Assembly (NCBI GenBank): GCA_001447805.1
Contig: CP013099.1
Span: 434,001-498,000, forward strand
Direction of reading: 5' to 3'
Length of the DNA: 64,000 nucleotides
From: Candidatus Tenderia electrophaga
GTDB lineage: Bacteria; Pseudomonadota; Gammaproteobacteria; Tenderiales; Tenderiaceae
Below are positions 26,299 to 37,271 of this stretch, piece after piece. Made by a program: the position numbers and the translations under genes. How positions within the stretch are numbered: position 1 is the stretch's first letter; the number at the start of each line of letters is the position of its first letter. Below the pieces are notes generated by a model. The model did no database searches, had not been told where the DNA came from, and worked only from the letters and a program-made list of their open reading frames with translations.

Positions 26299-27830
26299 GG
26301 GTTAAACAGCGCTTTGAAACTTTGCCGGTGCGGCTTGCTGTTGAATTGGGTAAAGCGCTCATGGAACGCCTGGCGCTGACCTTGCTGCTGGACGTTGAGG
26401 TTGGCAATAAGCGTGTCGAGCGCGTGGGCGGTGGTCTGCGGCAGGCGCCCCTGTTCGTGCATGGCCTCCCGCAAGCGGGCGAAGAAATCGATATGCACGT
26501 GAATGTCCTGATACTCCCCCAGGTTGTCCTGCAAATGCTTGAGGATGGCGATGAGCTGCTTGAGTTTTTTTCTGGCATAGAGCGTGCGGAAGAATTCCAT
26601 CAGGTAACGCAGCTTCTTGCAGCTCTTGCGCAGGGTGTGCAGGTCCTCCGGCGCTGACGCGGCGGTGATCGCCTTGCCCTGTTTCAGCACCTTTTTGTAG
26701 CTTTTCCAGATGCGCTCGTCCGCCACCTGTGCCAATGGCCGTTTGGCGTTGGCCAGGCGTGTGTTGGCCGGCACCGGTGTTTCCAAAAACCTGCGCCAGC
26801 CTTGGTAGAAGCGGGCGTGGCTGTTTGAGCGCAAATGGCGACACACATTTTTGTAGGCCGTGCGGCGTTGTTCCCGGATGAAGGCCAGGGCCGGCTCGAG
26901 ATCGTCCTGCAGGGTGTTCGGCAGCAGCGTGCGATAGTCATCGAAGTTAAGCAGCATCACATCCAGATCGCGCAAGGGGGTGGTGATCCGGCCCAGCTGG
27001 GCCAGCTGGCGTTTGGCGCGTGCCAGCGCGCGTTGCGGCACGGTGCCCGGCAGCTGTCCCAACAACGTGCGGCTGCGCCGCACCGCGATGCGATAGTCAT
27101 GCAGAAACTCGCTGTCGATGTCCTTGATCACGCCGTCTTCGTTGCGACGCATGACGCCCAGGAAAAATGCCAGCAAGCGTTTCATCTGCGCGTCGCTGCG
27201 TGCCTGGCCGTCTAACACGATATCCGCCTTGCTGTTGTAGCTTGTGTCTATGTCGAGACGCTTGAGCAGCAGTTGCAGCGCGCCTTGTGGGGTCGCCTCT
27301 AGTGAGGGTTCGTGTTTCAGCTGGGCGCTTATTCGTTTGTTGTCCGTGTCATAGCCTTTGATGGGGGTGTGAAACAACAGCTTGAGCGCCTGGCCGGCGG
27401 CGCCCGGGTTGATTTGTTCGATGCAGATCACAGCGGTGGTCTTGGCCTGGGCGTTGAGTTGCCGCAGGCATTGTTGTGTCACCGTGGCTTTTATGTGCGG
27501 CAGCAGGGCGCGCACATCGAGGATGGGTCTAAGCAGGCTTGCCAGGCGGGAGCGGCCCAGTTCGTCGACAAAACGGGGCAGTTTGGCGCTGTGCAGTTGG
27601 GTGATGAATGTCAGGTCGCGCAGGCGCAACAGTTGCAGCGAGATCGCATCGTCGCGGTGCTCGGCCTGCAGGCAGTAGCCCTTGTTGAGCAGGCGCCAGT
27701 CGAAGCTGTCCAGGTAGTCGCGTCTGAAACGCTGTCGTGGTTCCTCGCTCAGGCTGAGGGTTTGGCCAAGCTGATGGGCCAGCGTTGAAGCGCCGCTCTT
27801 CGGATTGATGAGGTAGCCGTAAGACGGCAT
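26295..27830 (-). CDS. CHAD-domain protein (polyphosphate-binding)
   Basis: 511 residues. The C-terminal half (about 215-500) is a CHAD domain of paired helices rich in conserved His/Arg/Lys: FLHDYRIAVRRSRTLLGQL, LRDLDVMLLNFDDYR, and LHTLRKSCKKLRYLMEFF. CHAD domains bind inorganic polyphosphate. The N-terminal half (about 1-200) is not a recognisable CYTH domain although it sits in the place of one. AGGAG lies 10 nt before the ATG. First gene of the chad-parA-ppx operon, overlapping parA by 4 bp, behind a Pho-box-like promoter. Confidence 0.88.
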   Translation of the reverse strand: MPSYGYLINPKSGASTLAHQLGQTLSLSEEPRQRFRRDYLDSFDWRLLNKGYCLQAEHRDDAISLQLLRLRDLTFITQLHSAKLPRFVDELGRSRLASLLRPILDVRALLPHIKATVTQQCLRQLNAQAKTTAVICIEQINPGAAGQALKLLFHTPIKGYDTDNKRISAQLKHEPSLEATPQGALQLLLKRLDIDTSYNSKADIVLDGQARSDAQMKRLLAFFLGVMRRNEDGVIKDIDSEFLHDYRIAVRRSRTLLGQLPGTVPQRALARAKRQLAQLGRITTPLRDLDVMLLNFDDYRTLLPNTLQDDLEPALAFIREQRRTAYKNVCRHLRSNSHARFYQGWRRFLETPVPANTRLANAKRPLAQVADERIWKSYKKVLKQGKAITAASAPEDLHTLRKSCKKLRYLMEFFRTLYARKKLKQLIAILKHLQDNLGEYQDIHVHIDFFARLREAMHEQGRLPQTTAHALDTLIANLNVQQQGQRQAFHERFTQFNSKPHRQSFKALFNP

Positions 27831-27864
27831 GTATTCAGTGCTCCTGCGGTGACTGAAAAGGCCC

Positions 27865-27908
27865 AGTCTAGCAGGCGCAGGGTGTGAAAATTATGACAAT
27901 TGTGACAG
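27865..27908 (-). promoter_or_regulatory. Pho-box-like promoter of chad-parA-ppx
   Basis: Read on the minus strand, 27908 to 27882 is three 9-base direct repeats: CTGTCACAA, TTGTCATAA, TTTTCACAC. The last 18 bases fit the PhoB box in about 13 positions. The -10-like TAGACT (27870-27865) follows after 11 nt, leaving a ~28-nt leader before the CHAD ATG. The core TTGTCATAATT is shared with the ppk1 promoter. Confidence 0.5.
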
Positions 27909-27917
27909 TCGCTAGCG

Positions 27918-28424
27918 CTAATCGATCTCGCCGGGGCGAATGATTTGCTGCAGCTTGCCGCACTCGGCGGTGAGTTGTTGCCAGTCGTCCGGCAGGCCGA
28001 TCTGGGCCAAAGTGGCGGTGGCCATCAGCTTGCCCTTTTTGGAGCGCGGCAGGTTAGGGCCGCAGAGATAGGTGAGCAGCTCGTCCAGGCCGGGGTTGTG
28101 GCCCACCAGCATGATGTCGTCCATATCCTGCGGACAATGCGCCGCCACCTCCAGCAAGGTGGAAACGTCGGCCAGGTATAAGCGTTCGTCGAAATGGACC
28201 AGGGTGTCAGGGATGTCCAGGTGTTGCCGCAGCCCCTGCACCGTATCCAGCGCCCGCCGGGCCGGGGAGCTGACTATCCATTCCGGCTGAATGTGGGCCT
28301 CCTTCATCCAGCGCCCCATGCGTTCAGCGGCCTTGTGCCCGCGTGCATTGAGCGGACGATCGAAATCCGGCAGGTCGTTGGACCAGTCCGACTTGGCGTG
28401 GCGGAACAGCAGCAGGGTCTTCAT
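27918..28424 (-). CDS. sixA: phosphohistidine phosphatase SixA
   Basis: 168 residues of the histidine-phosphatase superfamily. The catalytic LFRHAKSDWSN (RH motif) at the N-terminus and the later VGHNPGLDELL give the two active-site histidines. SSPARRALDTVQGL supplies the phosphate-binding arginine. SixA dephosphorylates phosphohistidine in phosphotransfer proteins. It lies upstream of the CHAD operon on the same strand with an 87-bp promoter gap. Confidence 0.92.
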   Translation of the reverse strand: MKTLLLFRHAKSDWSNDLPDFDRPLNARGHKAAERMGRWMKEAHIQPEWIVSSPARRALDTVQGLRQHLDIPDTLVHFDERLYLADVSTLLEVAAHCPQDMDDIMLVGHNPGLDELLTYLCGPNLPRSKKGKLMATATLAQIGLPDDWQQLTAECGKLQQIIRPGEID

Positions 28425-28439
28425 GTGGCGATGTCCGGC

Positions 28440-28961
28440 TCAGGTCTCGGCGGGACGGGTAAAATAGGTCCCGCGGCACTTGGGGCAGGGCGGGATGTGA
28501 CCGGCTGCGTGAAAGTGCAGCTCCTCGCCGCAATCCATGCAGGCCAGCAGGCCCGGGCCGGTGATCTCGCCGGTGCGGTACTCGGTGGCCTCGGCCAGCT
28601 GCTCCTGGAAGTCGAGCATGTCCAGCTTGGCCTGGTCGGCCACGCTCAGGAACATGTCGAATAGCTGGTTTTCGATCAGATTGAGATCAATGCGCAGCCA
28701 GTCTTTGAATTCCTGCGCCTCGTCGCCGGCCAGGTATTCACCGGCGTCCTGCAGGTCGCGGCGTAGATAATCGCCGATCTGCACCGCCTCCTCGCGGCTC
28801 AGCTCGCCCAACTCCACGGCCCGCTCCTCGGCGTTCTCGATGGCCTGGCGCAGGCGCGGCGCGGCGGCCTTCTCCGCCTTGCCCAGGGTCTTTTTGACCC
28901 GGCGCATCATCTGGTTATAGGCATGAACCTGCTTTTCATTGTGCTGGCTTTCTTCGCTCAT
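28440..28961 (-). CDS. YbeL/DUF1451-family zinc-ribbon protein
   Basis: 173 residues. An N-terminal and central helical region (about 5-140, acidic, with coiled-coil character) is followed by a C-terminal zinc ribbon, CMDCGEELHF then CPKCRGTYF. This is the YbeL (DUF1451) layout, and as in E. coli the gene is next to leuS, here divergent. I start at ATG 28961 with AAGGA 8 nt upstream; longer in-frame extensions overlap the leuS promoter region. Function unknown. Confidence 0.9.
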   Translation of the reverse strand: MSEESQHNEKQVHAYNQMMRRVKKTLGKAEKAAAPRLRQAIENAEERAVELGELSREEAVQIGDYLRRDLQDAGEYLAGDEAQEFKDWLRIDLNLIENQLFDMFLSVADQAKLDMLDFQEQLAEATEYRTGEITGPGLLACMDCGEELHFHAAGHIPPCPKCRGTYFTRPAET

Positions 28962-28997
28962 GATGCGTGTCCTTCTTTGTATATGCTTATTCATTAG

Positions 28998-31622
<2,625 letters not shown>

Positions 31623-31626
31623 TCGC

Positions 31627-32181
31627 ATGTTCCCCCTGTTTCCCCGGGGCGTGGTGGCCGCCATCCTGGTGCTGGGTCTGAGCGCCTGCGGCTGGCATCT
31701 GCGCGGTTCCCAAACCATGGATGTGAGCCTGCCGCCGGTCTATCTGGAATTCCACAACGCCAGCGCCGAGCTGCGCCGTGATCTGAATCAGACCTTGGCG
31801 TCAGCCCAAGTGAACGTCGTCAACCAAGCGGCGCAGGCCGGGTTGTTGCTCACCATTCACAATGAGCAGCGCGGTCGTCGCGTGCTGGCGGTGGACAGCA
31901 GCGGCCGGGTGAGTGAATACGAACTGCAATACACGCTCACGTTCTCCGCGCGCGATCGCGGCGGCAAGGTGCTCATCCCACAAGACAGCATCGTGCAGCA
32001 ACGTGATTACCGCTTCGACGAAAGCCAGGTGCTGGCCAAGGGCGAAGAAGAGAAAAAACTGTTCGACTTCATGCGGCGCATGTCCATCCAGGCATTGTTG
32101 CGGCGTTTGCATGCCTTGGACATCGGCGCAGAGGCCGACACACCCACGCAAGCTGAAGCAGAGTCCAGTAATGCAAATTAA
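31627..32181 (+). CDS. lptE: LPS-assembly lipoprotein LptE
   Basis: 184 residues. The lipobox LSAC gives acylated Cys near residue 20, followed by GWHLRG, the LptE signature. LptE plugs the LptD barrel that inserts lipopolysaccharide in the outer leaflet. ATG 31627 is 4 bp after the leuS stop, and the 3' end overlaps holA by 11 bp. Length and position between leuS and holA match other gammaproteobacteria. Confidence 0.93.
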   Translation: MFPLFPRGVVAAILVLGLSACGWHLRGSQTMDVSLPPVYLEFHNASAELRRDLNQTLASAQVNVVNQAAQAGLLLTIHNEQRGRRVLAVDSSGRVSEYELQYTLTFSARDRGGKVLIPQDSIVQQRDYRFDESQVLAKGEEEKKLFDFMRRMSIQALLRRLHALDIGAEADTPTQAEAESSNAN

Positions 32182-33205
32182 GCCGGAACAGCTTAACGCC
32201 CAGCTCAAGCGCGGCTTGGCATCCATCTATTTCGTCAGCGGCGACGAAGCACTGCTGGTGCAGGAGGCCTGCGACGCCATCCGCGCCGCCGCGCGCCAGG
32301 CCGGTTGCAGCGAGCGCGAGGTGCATCACGTGGAAGGCGGCTTCGACTGGCAGGGCTTTGTGCAATCCGGCGACGCCATGTCCCTGTTCGCCGAGCGCAA
32401 ACTGATCGAATTGCGCCTGCCCACCGGCAAGCCTGGCGACGCCGGCAGCAAGGCCTTGCAGGCCTACGCCGCGCGCCCGTCCGAAGACAATATCCTGTTG
32501 ATTATTTCCGGCAAGCTCGAGGCCAATGCGCGCAAGAGCAAATGGTACAAGGCCCTGGATCAGGCCGGCGCCCTGGTCACTATCTGGCCCATGGATCTTA
32601 AACAACTGCCCGGCTGGGCCATGCGCCGCATGCAAGACAAAGGCCTGCAACCCAGCCAGGAGGCGGTGGCGCTCTTGGTGGAGCGGGTCGAAGGCAACCT
32701 GCTCGCCTGTGCCCAGGAGATCGAAAAACTATTGTTGCTACACGGCCCCGGTCCTATAGATATCGATCAAGTCGCCGCCGGCGTCACCGACAGCTCGCGC
32801 TTTGACATCTATAAACTGGTCGACGCCGCCCTGCAGGGCGATCCTGTGCGCACCACACGCATCATCAACGGCCTGCGCGGCGAAGGCGTGGAGCCGGTGC
32901 TGGTGCTCTGGGCACTGAGCCGCGAGATCCGTGCCATGGCCGGTATGGCCTTCGAAATCTCCCGGGGCGAGCGCGGCGAACAGGTGCTGGCCAAGCACCG
33001 TGTCTGGGAAAAACGCAAACCCCTGGTGCGCGCCGGACTCAAACGCCATTCCCTGGCCCAATGGCAGGACATGCTCGAGCGCTGCGCCGAGATCGACGCC
33101 ATGATCAAGCGTGGCCGCGCGGGCAATGTGTGGGATGAATTCCTGGCCTTGAGTGTGTGCTTGGGCGGTGCCGAGTTGTTTCGCAGGGTGGGGCATGCCG
33201 TGTAG
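32171..33205 (+). CDS. holA: DNA polymerase III subunit delta
   Basis: 344 residues. Delta opens the beta clamp within the clamp loader. N-terminal IYFVSGDEALLVQEACDAI and central LPGWAMRRM and VEGNLLACAQEIEKL are HolA signatures. The ATG at 32171 lies inside the end of lptE. Last gene of the leuS operon. Confidence 0.95.
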   Translation: MQIKPEQLNAQLKRGLASIYFVSGDEALLVQEACDAIRAAARQAGCSEREVHHVEGGFDWQGFVQSGDAMSLFAERKLIELRLPTGKPGDAGSKALQAYAARPSEDNILLIISGKLEANARKSKWYKALDQAGALVTIWPMDLKQLPGWAMRRMQDKGLQPSQEAVALLVERVEGNLLACAQEIEKLLLLHGPGPIDIDQVAAGVTDSSRFDIYKLVDAALQGDPVRTTRIINGLRGEGVEPVLVLWALSREIRAMAGMAFEISRGERGEQVLAKHRVWEKRKPLVRAGLKRHSLAQWQDMLERCAEIDAMIKRGRAGNVWDEFLALSVCLGGAELFRRVGHAV

Positions 33206-33458
33206 TGCACTGGCCGGGGACAGTGTTGCTGGCGCATTCGTCAGATTAAAGTCAGCGAACGACTGTCGGGCCGGCAGTATTTTCTAACGTACAGGGGCGC
33301 GTTACCGCCGGACGATCTGGTTGGACGGCGTTTGGCGCTGCCGCGGCTATTATTAGCCGTCCACGCTGCGCACGAATTCGATAAATTCATGACCGTCTCG
33401 CTGAAGCGGCTTGAAGCATTGCGTCAGCGGTGGCGTAGCCGGGACCGTAGTAAACGGT
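33206..33458. other. 253-bp intergenic stretch with hairpins after holA
   Basis: No supported gene. ACTGTCG-GGC-CGGCAGT (33262-33278, one mismatch) followed by ATTTTCT is a weak terminator for leuS-lptE-holA. Further on, GGACGGC (33323-33329) pairs with GCCGTCC (33356-33362), and a perfect inner hairpin CGGCTA-TTAT-TAGCCG spans 33344-33359; its role is unknown. Confidence 0.4.
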
Positions 33459-33875
33459 TTAGGCGGCCGTGACAGCGACTTCTATGCCCAGCAATATCAC
33501 ATAGGGGTATGCGGCCGCGGGGCGTAAGGTGTTGAGCATACATTCTTTCAGTAGGGCGCTGATCCCGGGGCGCGCGCCCTGCCGACTGGAGTAGAATTGC
33601 ATGCCGGGCTGGTCTTCCGGCAGTTCTAACAATTTTTCCACCGTCAGCAGGCGCTGGGTGGTACGTGCTTGAATGGTTCGCCAAAAACCTTCCTGAAACC
33701 ACAAGACCAACAAAAACAACACGGCCAGCGACAGGTCCAAGCCCAGCTTGAGTGAGAACAGGCAGACCAATACGGCGGCTAGTTTGATGAGCAGGCTGTA
33801 GCGATCGTAGCGGTCGTGTTCCCGGTGCAGGGTTCTCCACTCCTGACTGAGCAGATAGTGTGGGGTAACGTGCAT
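33459..33875 (-). CDS. small membrane protein, unknown family
   Basis: 138 residues. A basic, polar N-terminus (MHVTPHYLLSQEWRTLHREHDRYDRY) is followed by two hydrophobic segments (about 29-66, LIKLAAVLVCLFSL and LSLAVLFLLVLWF), a cytoplasmic-looking stretch and a C-terminal hydrophobic end (YPYVILLGIEVAVTAA). A perfect GAGGAG lies 8 nt before ATG 33875, which is much better than the longer start at 33908. I do not recognise the family. It is transcribed against holA and proA, preceded by the repeat-rich region at 33922-34076. Confidence 0.7.
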   Translation of the reverse strand: MHVTPHYLLSQEWRTLHREHDRYDRYSLLIKLAAVLVCLFSLKLGLDLSLAVLFLLVLWFQEGFWRTIQARTTQRLLTVEKLLELPEDQPGMQFYSSRQGARPGISALLKECMLNTLRPAAAYPYVILLGIEVAVTAA

Positions 33876-34518
33876 CCGCAATACTCCTCGAATGGTTTGA
33901 GACTGCATCCATCCATTGAGAGCAATAAGTAGACCCGCTGTCGGCTATTACCCTACTTATTGCCGATATCTCCCTAGTGCCGACAGGGTTCAAAGGCGCA
34001 CGCATTAATTACGCCAGAATTGCCAGTCCAGTTAAAACAGTCGCTTATATGGCACAGAGCGTGCGCAGGGTTCAAAAGTGTAAAAAATTACGACGCCTGA
34101 ACGGCGGCCGGCGAGCGGGTTTTGCCGCGCATTGATCGTGGCCAGTGGCAGCTGCGAGCGCGGGAGCTGGTTTCCAATCTATTGCTGGGTCGGGATTCGG
34201 TCAAAGCGCGTGGGCGGAACCTTGTTGCTGTGCTCAATGCGGCGCCGGCCATGCGTTTATTGCGGGCGGTTCCGTCGCTTGTCTTGTTGCGTGCTGAGCG
34301 GCTGCGTCTCACGCCCGAATCGTTTCGCGTCATCCGCGCAGCCCGGGCCGGCAGTGTCTGCGGACCGGGGAAACGCCCACCGTTCGGCGTGGATCGGCCC
34401 CGCGGGGACAAGTGTACCCCGGAGTTGCTAAAATACCCTCTTCGCCCTTTGGGGTTGTCGAACACTTTTTTGTTGGGCGGTGTGCTTGCCCGGCCCAGCC
34501 GAGGATTGGAATTGAACC
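33876..34518. other. 643-bp stretch without a supported gene before proA
   Basis: The first 200 bp hold the structured repeat region described separately. The rest (34080-34518) is GC-rich. Open frames exist on both strands (for example 34122-34526 plus and 34088-34465 minus), but none has a good ribosome site or recognisable sequence, and the plus one overlaps the proA start. A -10-like TAAAAT lies at 34429-34434. Possibly a decayed gene. Confidence 0.4.
33922..34076. repeat. interlocked inverted and direct repeats in noncoding DNA
   Basis: GCAATAAGTAG (33922-33932) has its exact complement CTACTTATTGC at 33953-33963. CTGTCGGC (33938-33945) has GCCGACAG at 33979-33986. The order A-B-A'-B' is interlocked, so the stems are either a pseudoknot or mutually exclusive. 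GCGCACGC (33996-34003) pairs with GCGTGCGC (34059-34066). CAGGGTTCAAA occurs twice in direct orientation (33984-33994 and 34066-34076). It lies upstream of the minus-strand membrane protein gene, so it could be its leader or operator region. Confidence 0.6.
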
Positions 34519-35778
34519 ATGAGTGATATCGAACAGTACATGACCCAGGTCGGCCGCCAGGCCCGCGGCGCGGCGCGTGCCATGAGCCGCGCCGCTACCG
34601 CCGCCAAGGATGCGGCGCTGCGCGCCATCGCCGCCGCCATCGAGGCGCAGCAGGCCGAGCTGCTGGAGGCGAATAATAAGGACATGCAGGCCGGTCGTGA
34701 TGACGGTCTGGATGCGGCCCTGCTGGACCGGTTGGAATTGAACGAGGCGCGCATCGCCGGCATGGCCGAGGGGCTGCGCCAGATCGCCGCGCTGCCCGAT
34801 CCGGTGGGCGGCATCAGTGACTTGAGCTACCGCCCCTCCGGCATCCAGGTGGGCAAGATGCGCGTGCCCCTGGGGGTGCTGGGCATCATCTATGAATCGC
34901 GTCCCAATGTCACCGCCGATGCCGCCGGCTTGGCGCTGAAATCGGGCAATGCAGCGATTCTGCGCGGCGGATCCGAGGCCCTGCACTCCAACCAGGCCAT
35001 CGCCCGGTGCGTCCATGCCGGGCTGGAGAAGGCCGGTCTGCCGGCCGCCGCGGTGCAAGTGCTGGAGACCGTCGACCGCGCTGCAGTAGGCAAGCTGATC
35101 ACCATGCCGGAATATGTGGACGTCATCATCCCGCGCGGCGGCAAGGGCCTGATCGAGCGCATCAGCGCCGAGGCGCGCGTGCCGGTGATCAAGCACCTGC
35201 ACGGTGTCTGTCATGTCTATCTGGACGACGAGGCCGATCTGGAAAAGGCGATCCAGATCGCTTTCAACGCCAAGACCCACCGCTACGGCGTGTGCAACGC
35301 CATGGAGACCCTGCTGGTGGCCGAGGGCATCGCCGAGCGGGTGCTGCCCGAGTTGAGCGGCATGTATCTGGAGAAGGGTGTGGAGCTGCGCGGTTGTCAG
35401 ACCACCTGCCGTCTGGTGCCCGCCGCCAAGCCGGCCACGCAGGAGGACTGGGATACAGAGTACCTGGCACCCATTCTGTCGATCCGTGTGGTCAAGGACG
35501 TGGACGAGGCCATCGATCACATCGCGGCCCACAGCTCCAGCCATACCGAGTCCATCGTCACCGAGAATTACACTCGGGCGCGCCGTTTTCTGCGCGAGGT
35601 GGATTCCTCGTCGGTGATGGTCAACGCCTCCACCCGCTTCGCCGACGGTTTTGAATACGGCCTGGGGGCGGAGATCGGCATCAGCACCGATAAGTTCCAC
35701 GTGCGCGGCCCGGTGGGATTGGAGGGGCTGACCTCACAGAAGTACGTGGTTCTGGGTGAGGGCCAGATCCGCCAGTGA
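34519..35778 (+). CDS. proA: gamma-glutamyl phosphate reductase
   Basis: 419 residues of the aldehyde-dehydrogenase superfamily; the NADPH-dependent second step of proline synthesis. Family blocks seen: [33 protein letters not shown], the catalytic cysteine in [14 protein letters not shown] and [17 protein letters not shown]. The gene overlaps nadD by 4 bp. proA-nadD-rsfS-rlmH is the usual order in pseudomonads and relatives. Confidence 0.97.
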   Translation: MSDIEQYMTQVGRQARGAARAMSRAATAAKDAALRAIAAAIEAQQAELLEANNKDMQAGRDDGLDAALLDRLELNEARIAGMAEGLRQIAALPDPVGGISDLSYRPSGIQVGKMRVPLGVLGIIYESRPNVTADAAGLALKSGNAAILRGGSEALHSNQAIARCVHAGLEKAGLPAAAVQVLETVDRAAVGKLITMPEYVDVIIPRGGKGLIERISAEARVPVIKHLHGVCHVYLDDEADLEKAIQIAFNAKTHRYGVCNAMETLLVAEGIAERVLPELSGMYLEKGVELRGCQTTCRLVPAAKPATQEDWDTEYLAPILSIRVVKDVDEAIDHIAAHSSSHTESIVTENYTRARRFLREVDSSSVMVNASTRFADGFEYGLGAEIGISTDKFHVRGPVGLEGLTSQKYVVLGEGQIRQ

Positions 35779-36416
35779 TCGCGCTTTTCGGCGGCACCTT
35801 CGATCCGGTCCACTACGGCCATTTGCGCCCGCTGCTGGAGGTGAAGCAGGCACTCGCCCTGAATCAGGTACGGCTGATCCCCGCCTTTATTCCGCCCCAT
35901 CGCGATACACCGGGCGCCGAGGTGACACATCGCTTGGCCATGCTGCGCTTAGGGGTGGCGCAGGTGCCCGGTTTCGTCATCGACGAGCGCGAGCTACGGC
36001 GCGGCGGCCGCTCCTACTCGGTGGACACGTTGCAATCCCTGCGCGACGAGATCGGCGCGGCGACGCCGCTGTGTCTGATCATGGGGCTGGACGCCTTCGC
36101 CGGTTTGGCGAGCTGGCATGAATGGCAACGTTTGACCGAGTTGGCCCATTTGGTGATCGCTCAGCGCCCCGGCGCCGAGCTGCCCGGCAGCGGTCCGGTG
36201 GCCGAATTGATGGCCACCGCGCGTGCGCGACACGCCGCTGAGTTGCAACAACAGCCGGCGGGTAAACTCTGGTTTCAGGAGGTCACTCAACTGGAAATCT
36301 CCGCCACCGCCATTCGCGCAGAGCGCGCGCGGGGCGGCGATATACGTTTCTTAGTGCCGGACAGTGTGCGGCAATACATAGAGACCCGAGGGCTCTATCA
36401 ACACCAAGAGGGTTAA
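35775..36416 (+). CDS. nadD: nicotinate-nucleotide adenylyltransferase
   Basis: 213 residues. GTG start at 35775 overlapping the proA stop. The N-terminus [13 protein letters not shown] holds the nucleotidyltransferase HxGH motif, and [15 protein letters not shown] supplies the C-terminal phosphate-binding motif. It forms deamido-NAD from nicotinate mononucleotide and ATP. Confidence 0.95.
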   Translation: MIALFGGTFDPVHYGHLRPLLEVKQALALNQVRLIPAFIPPHRDTPGAEVTHRLAMLRLGVAQVPGFVIDERELRRGGRSYSVDTLQSLRDEIGAATPLCLIMGLDAFAGLASWHEWQRLTELAHLVIAQRPGAELPGSGPVAELMATARARHAAELQQQPAGKLWFQEVTQLEISATAIRAERARGGDIRFLVPDSVRQYIETRGLYQHQEG

Positions 36417-36782
36417 ATGAAAGAAGAAGAGATCAAGAACCTGGCCGTCACGGCCCTGGAGGATATGAAGGCGGTCAATCTGGTGGTGCTCGATGTGCGC
36501 GGCAAGTCCAGTGTCACCGATTTCATGATTATCGTCAGCGGTACCTCGGACCGTCACGTCAAGGCCATGGCCAATAATGTGGCGGTGGAACTGAAAAAGG
36601 CCGGGGTCAAACCGCTGGGCGTGGAGGGCGATAAAGTGGGTGAATGGGTGCTGGTGGACCTGGCCGATGTCATCGTGCATATCATGCTGCCCGATGTGCG
36701 CGACTTCTATCAGCTGGAAAAGCTGTGGGAGGCCGGTTCCATCGACGAAATCGCCGAGTTGCGTCCCAACTCCCAATCCTAG
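36417..36782 (+). CDS. rsfS: ribosomal silencing factor RsfS
   Basis: 121 residues (DUF143/YbeB). VTDFMIIVSGTSDRHVKA and GEWVLVDLADVIVHIM are family blocks. It binds ribosomal protein uL14 and blocks subunit joining in starvation. The ATG follows directly on the nadD stop, so the two are translationally coupled. Confidence 0.95.
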   Translation: MKEEEIKNLAVTALEDMKAVNLVVLDVRGKSSVTDFMIIVSGTSDRHVKAMANNVAVELKKAGVKPLGVEGDKVGEWVLVDLADVIVHIMLPDVRDFYQLEKLWEAGSIDEIAELRPNSQS

Positions 36783-36792
36783 CCCGCATTTC

Positions 36793-37263
36793 ATGCATAT
36801 TCACCTCATCGCCGTCGGGCAGAAAATGCCCGCCTGGGTCAAGCAGGGCTATGAGGAATACGCCAAACGCCTGCCGCAAAGTTTCAGTCTAAAGCTTACC
36901 GAAATCGCCCCGGGCCAGCGCAGCAAACGCAGCGATCCCCGGCGGGCGATTGAGGAAGAAGGTGCCAAAATCATCAATGCCATTCCCGCGCCTGCCCACG
37001 TCATCGCCCTGGACGAGGGCGGCAAGCAATGGACCACCCTGCATCTGGCCGAACAGATGCAGGGCTGGATGCAGGACGGCCGTGACATCGCCCTGCTGGT
37101 GGGCGGGGCCGATGGTTTGTCACATGGATGTAAACAGCGTGCCGAGCAACGTTGGGCCTTATCGAAATTGACCCTGCCGCACCCGCTGGTGCGCGTGCTT
37201 CTCGCCGAACAGTTGTATCGTGCCTGGAGCGTTACCCAGGGCCATCCCTATCATCGCGAGTAG
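36793..37263 (+). CDS. rlmH: 23S rRNA pseudouridine-1915 N3-methyltransferase
   Basis: 156 residues of the SPOUT methyltransferase family. HVIALDEGGKQ, the SAM-knot region LLVGGADGLS and the C-terminal AEQLYRAWSVTQGHPYHRE are typical of RlmH. The ATG at 36793 is 10 bp after the rsfS stop. Final gene of this block. Confidence 0.96.
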   Translation: MHIHLIAVGQKMPAWVKQGYEEYAKRLPQSFSLKLTEIAPGQRSKRSDPRRAIEEEGAKIINAIPAPAHVIALDEGGKQWTTLHLAEQMQGWMQDGRDIALLVGGADGLSHGCKQRAEQRWALSKLTLPHPLVRVLLAEQLYRAWSVTQGHPYHRE

Positions 37264-37271
37264 TGGGTCTG

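Noticed and set aside
33984-34076. GGGTTCAAA elements as tRNA T-loop remnants
   Set aside because: Flanking bases do not pair to form a T-stem and no acceptor or anticodon arm is present.
34088-34526. Overlapping open frames on both strands (134 codons plus, 125 codons minus) before proA
   Set aside because: Neither has a good ribosome site or recognisable sequence, the plus frame runs into the proA start, and high GC makes such frames common.
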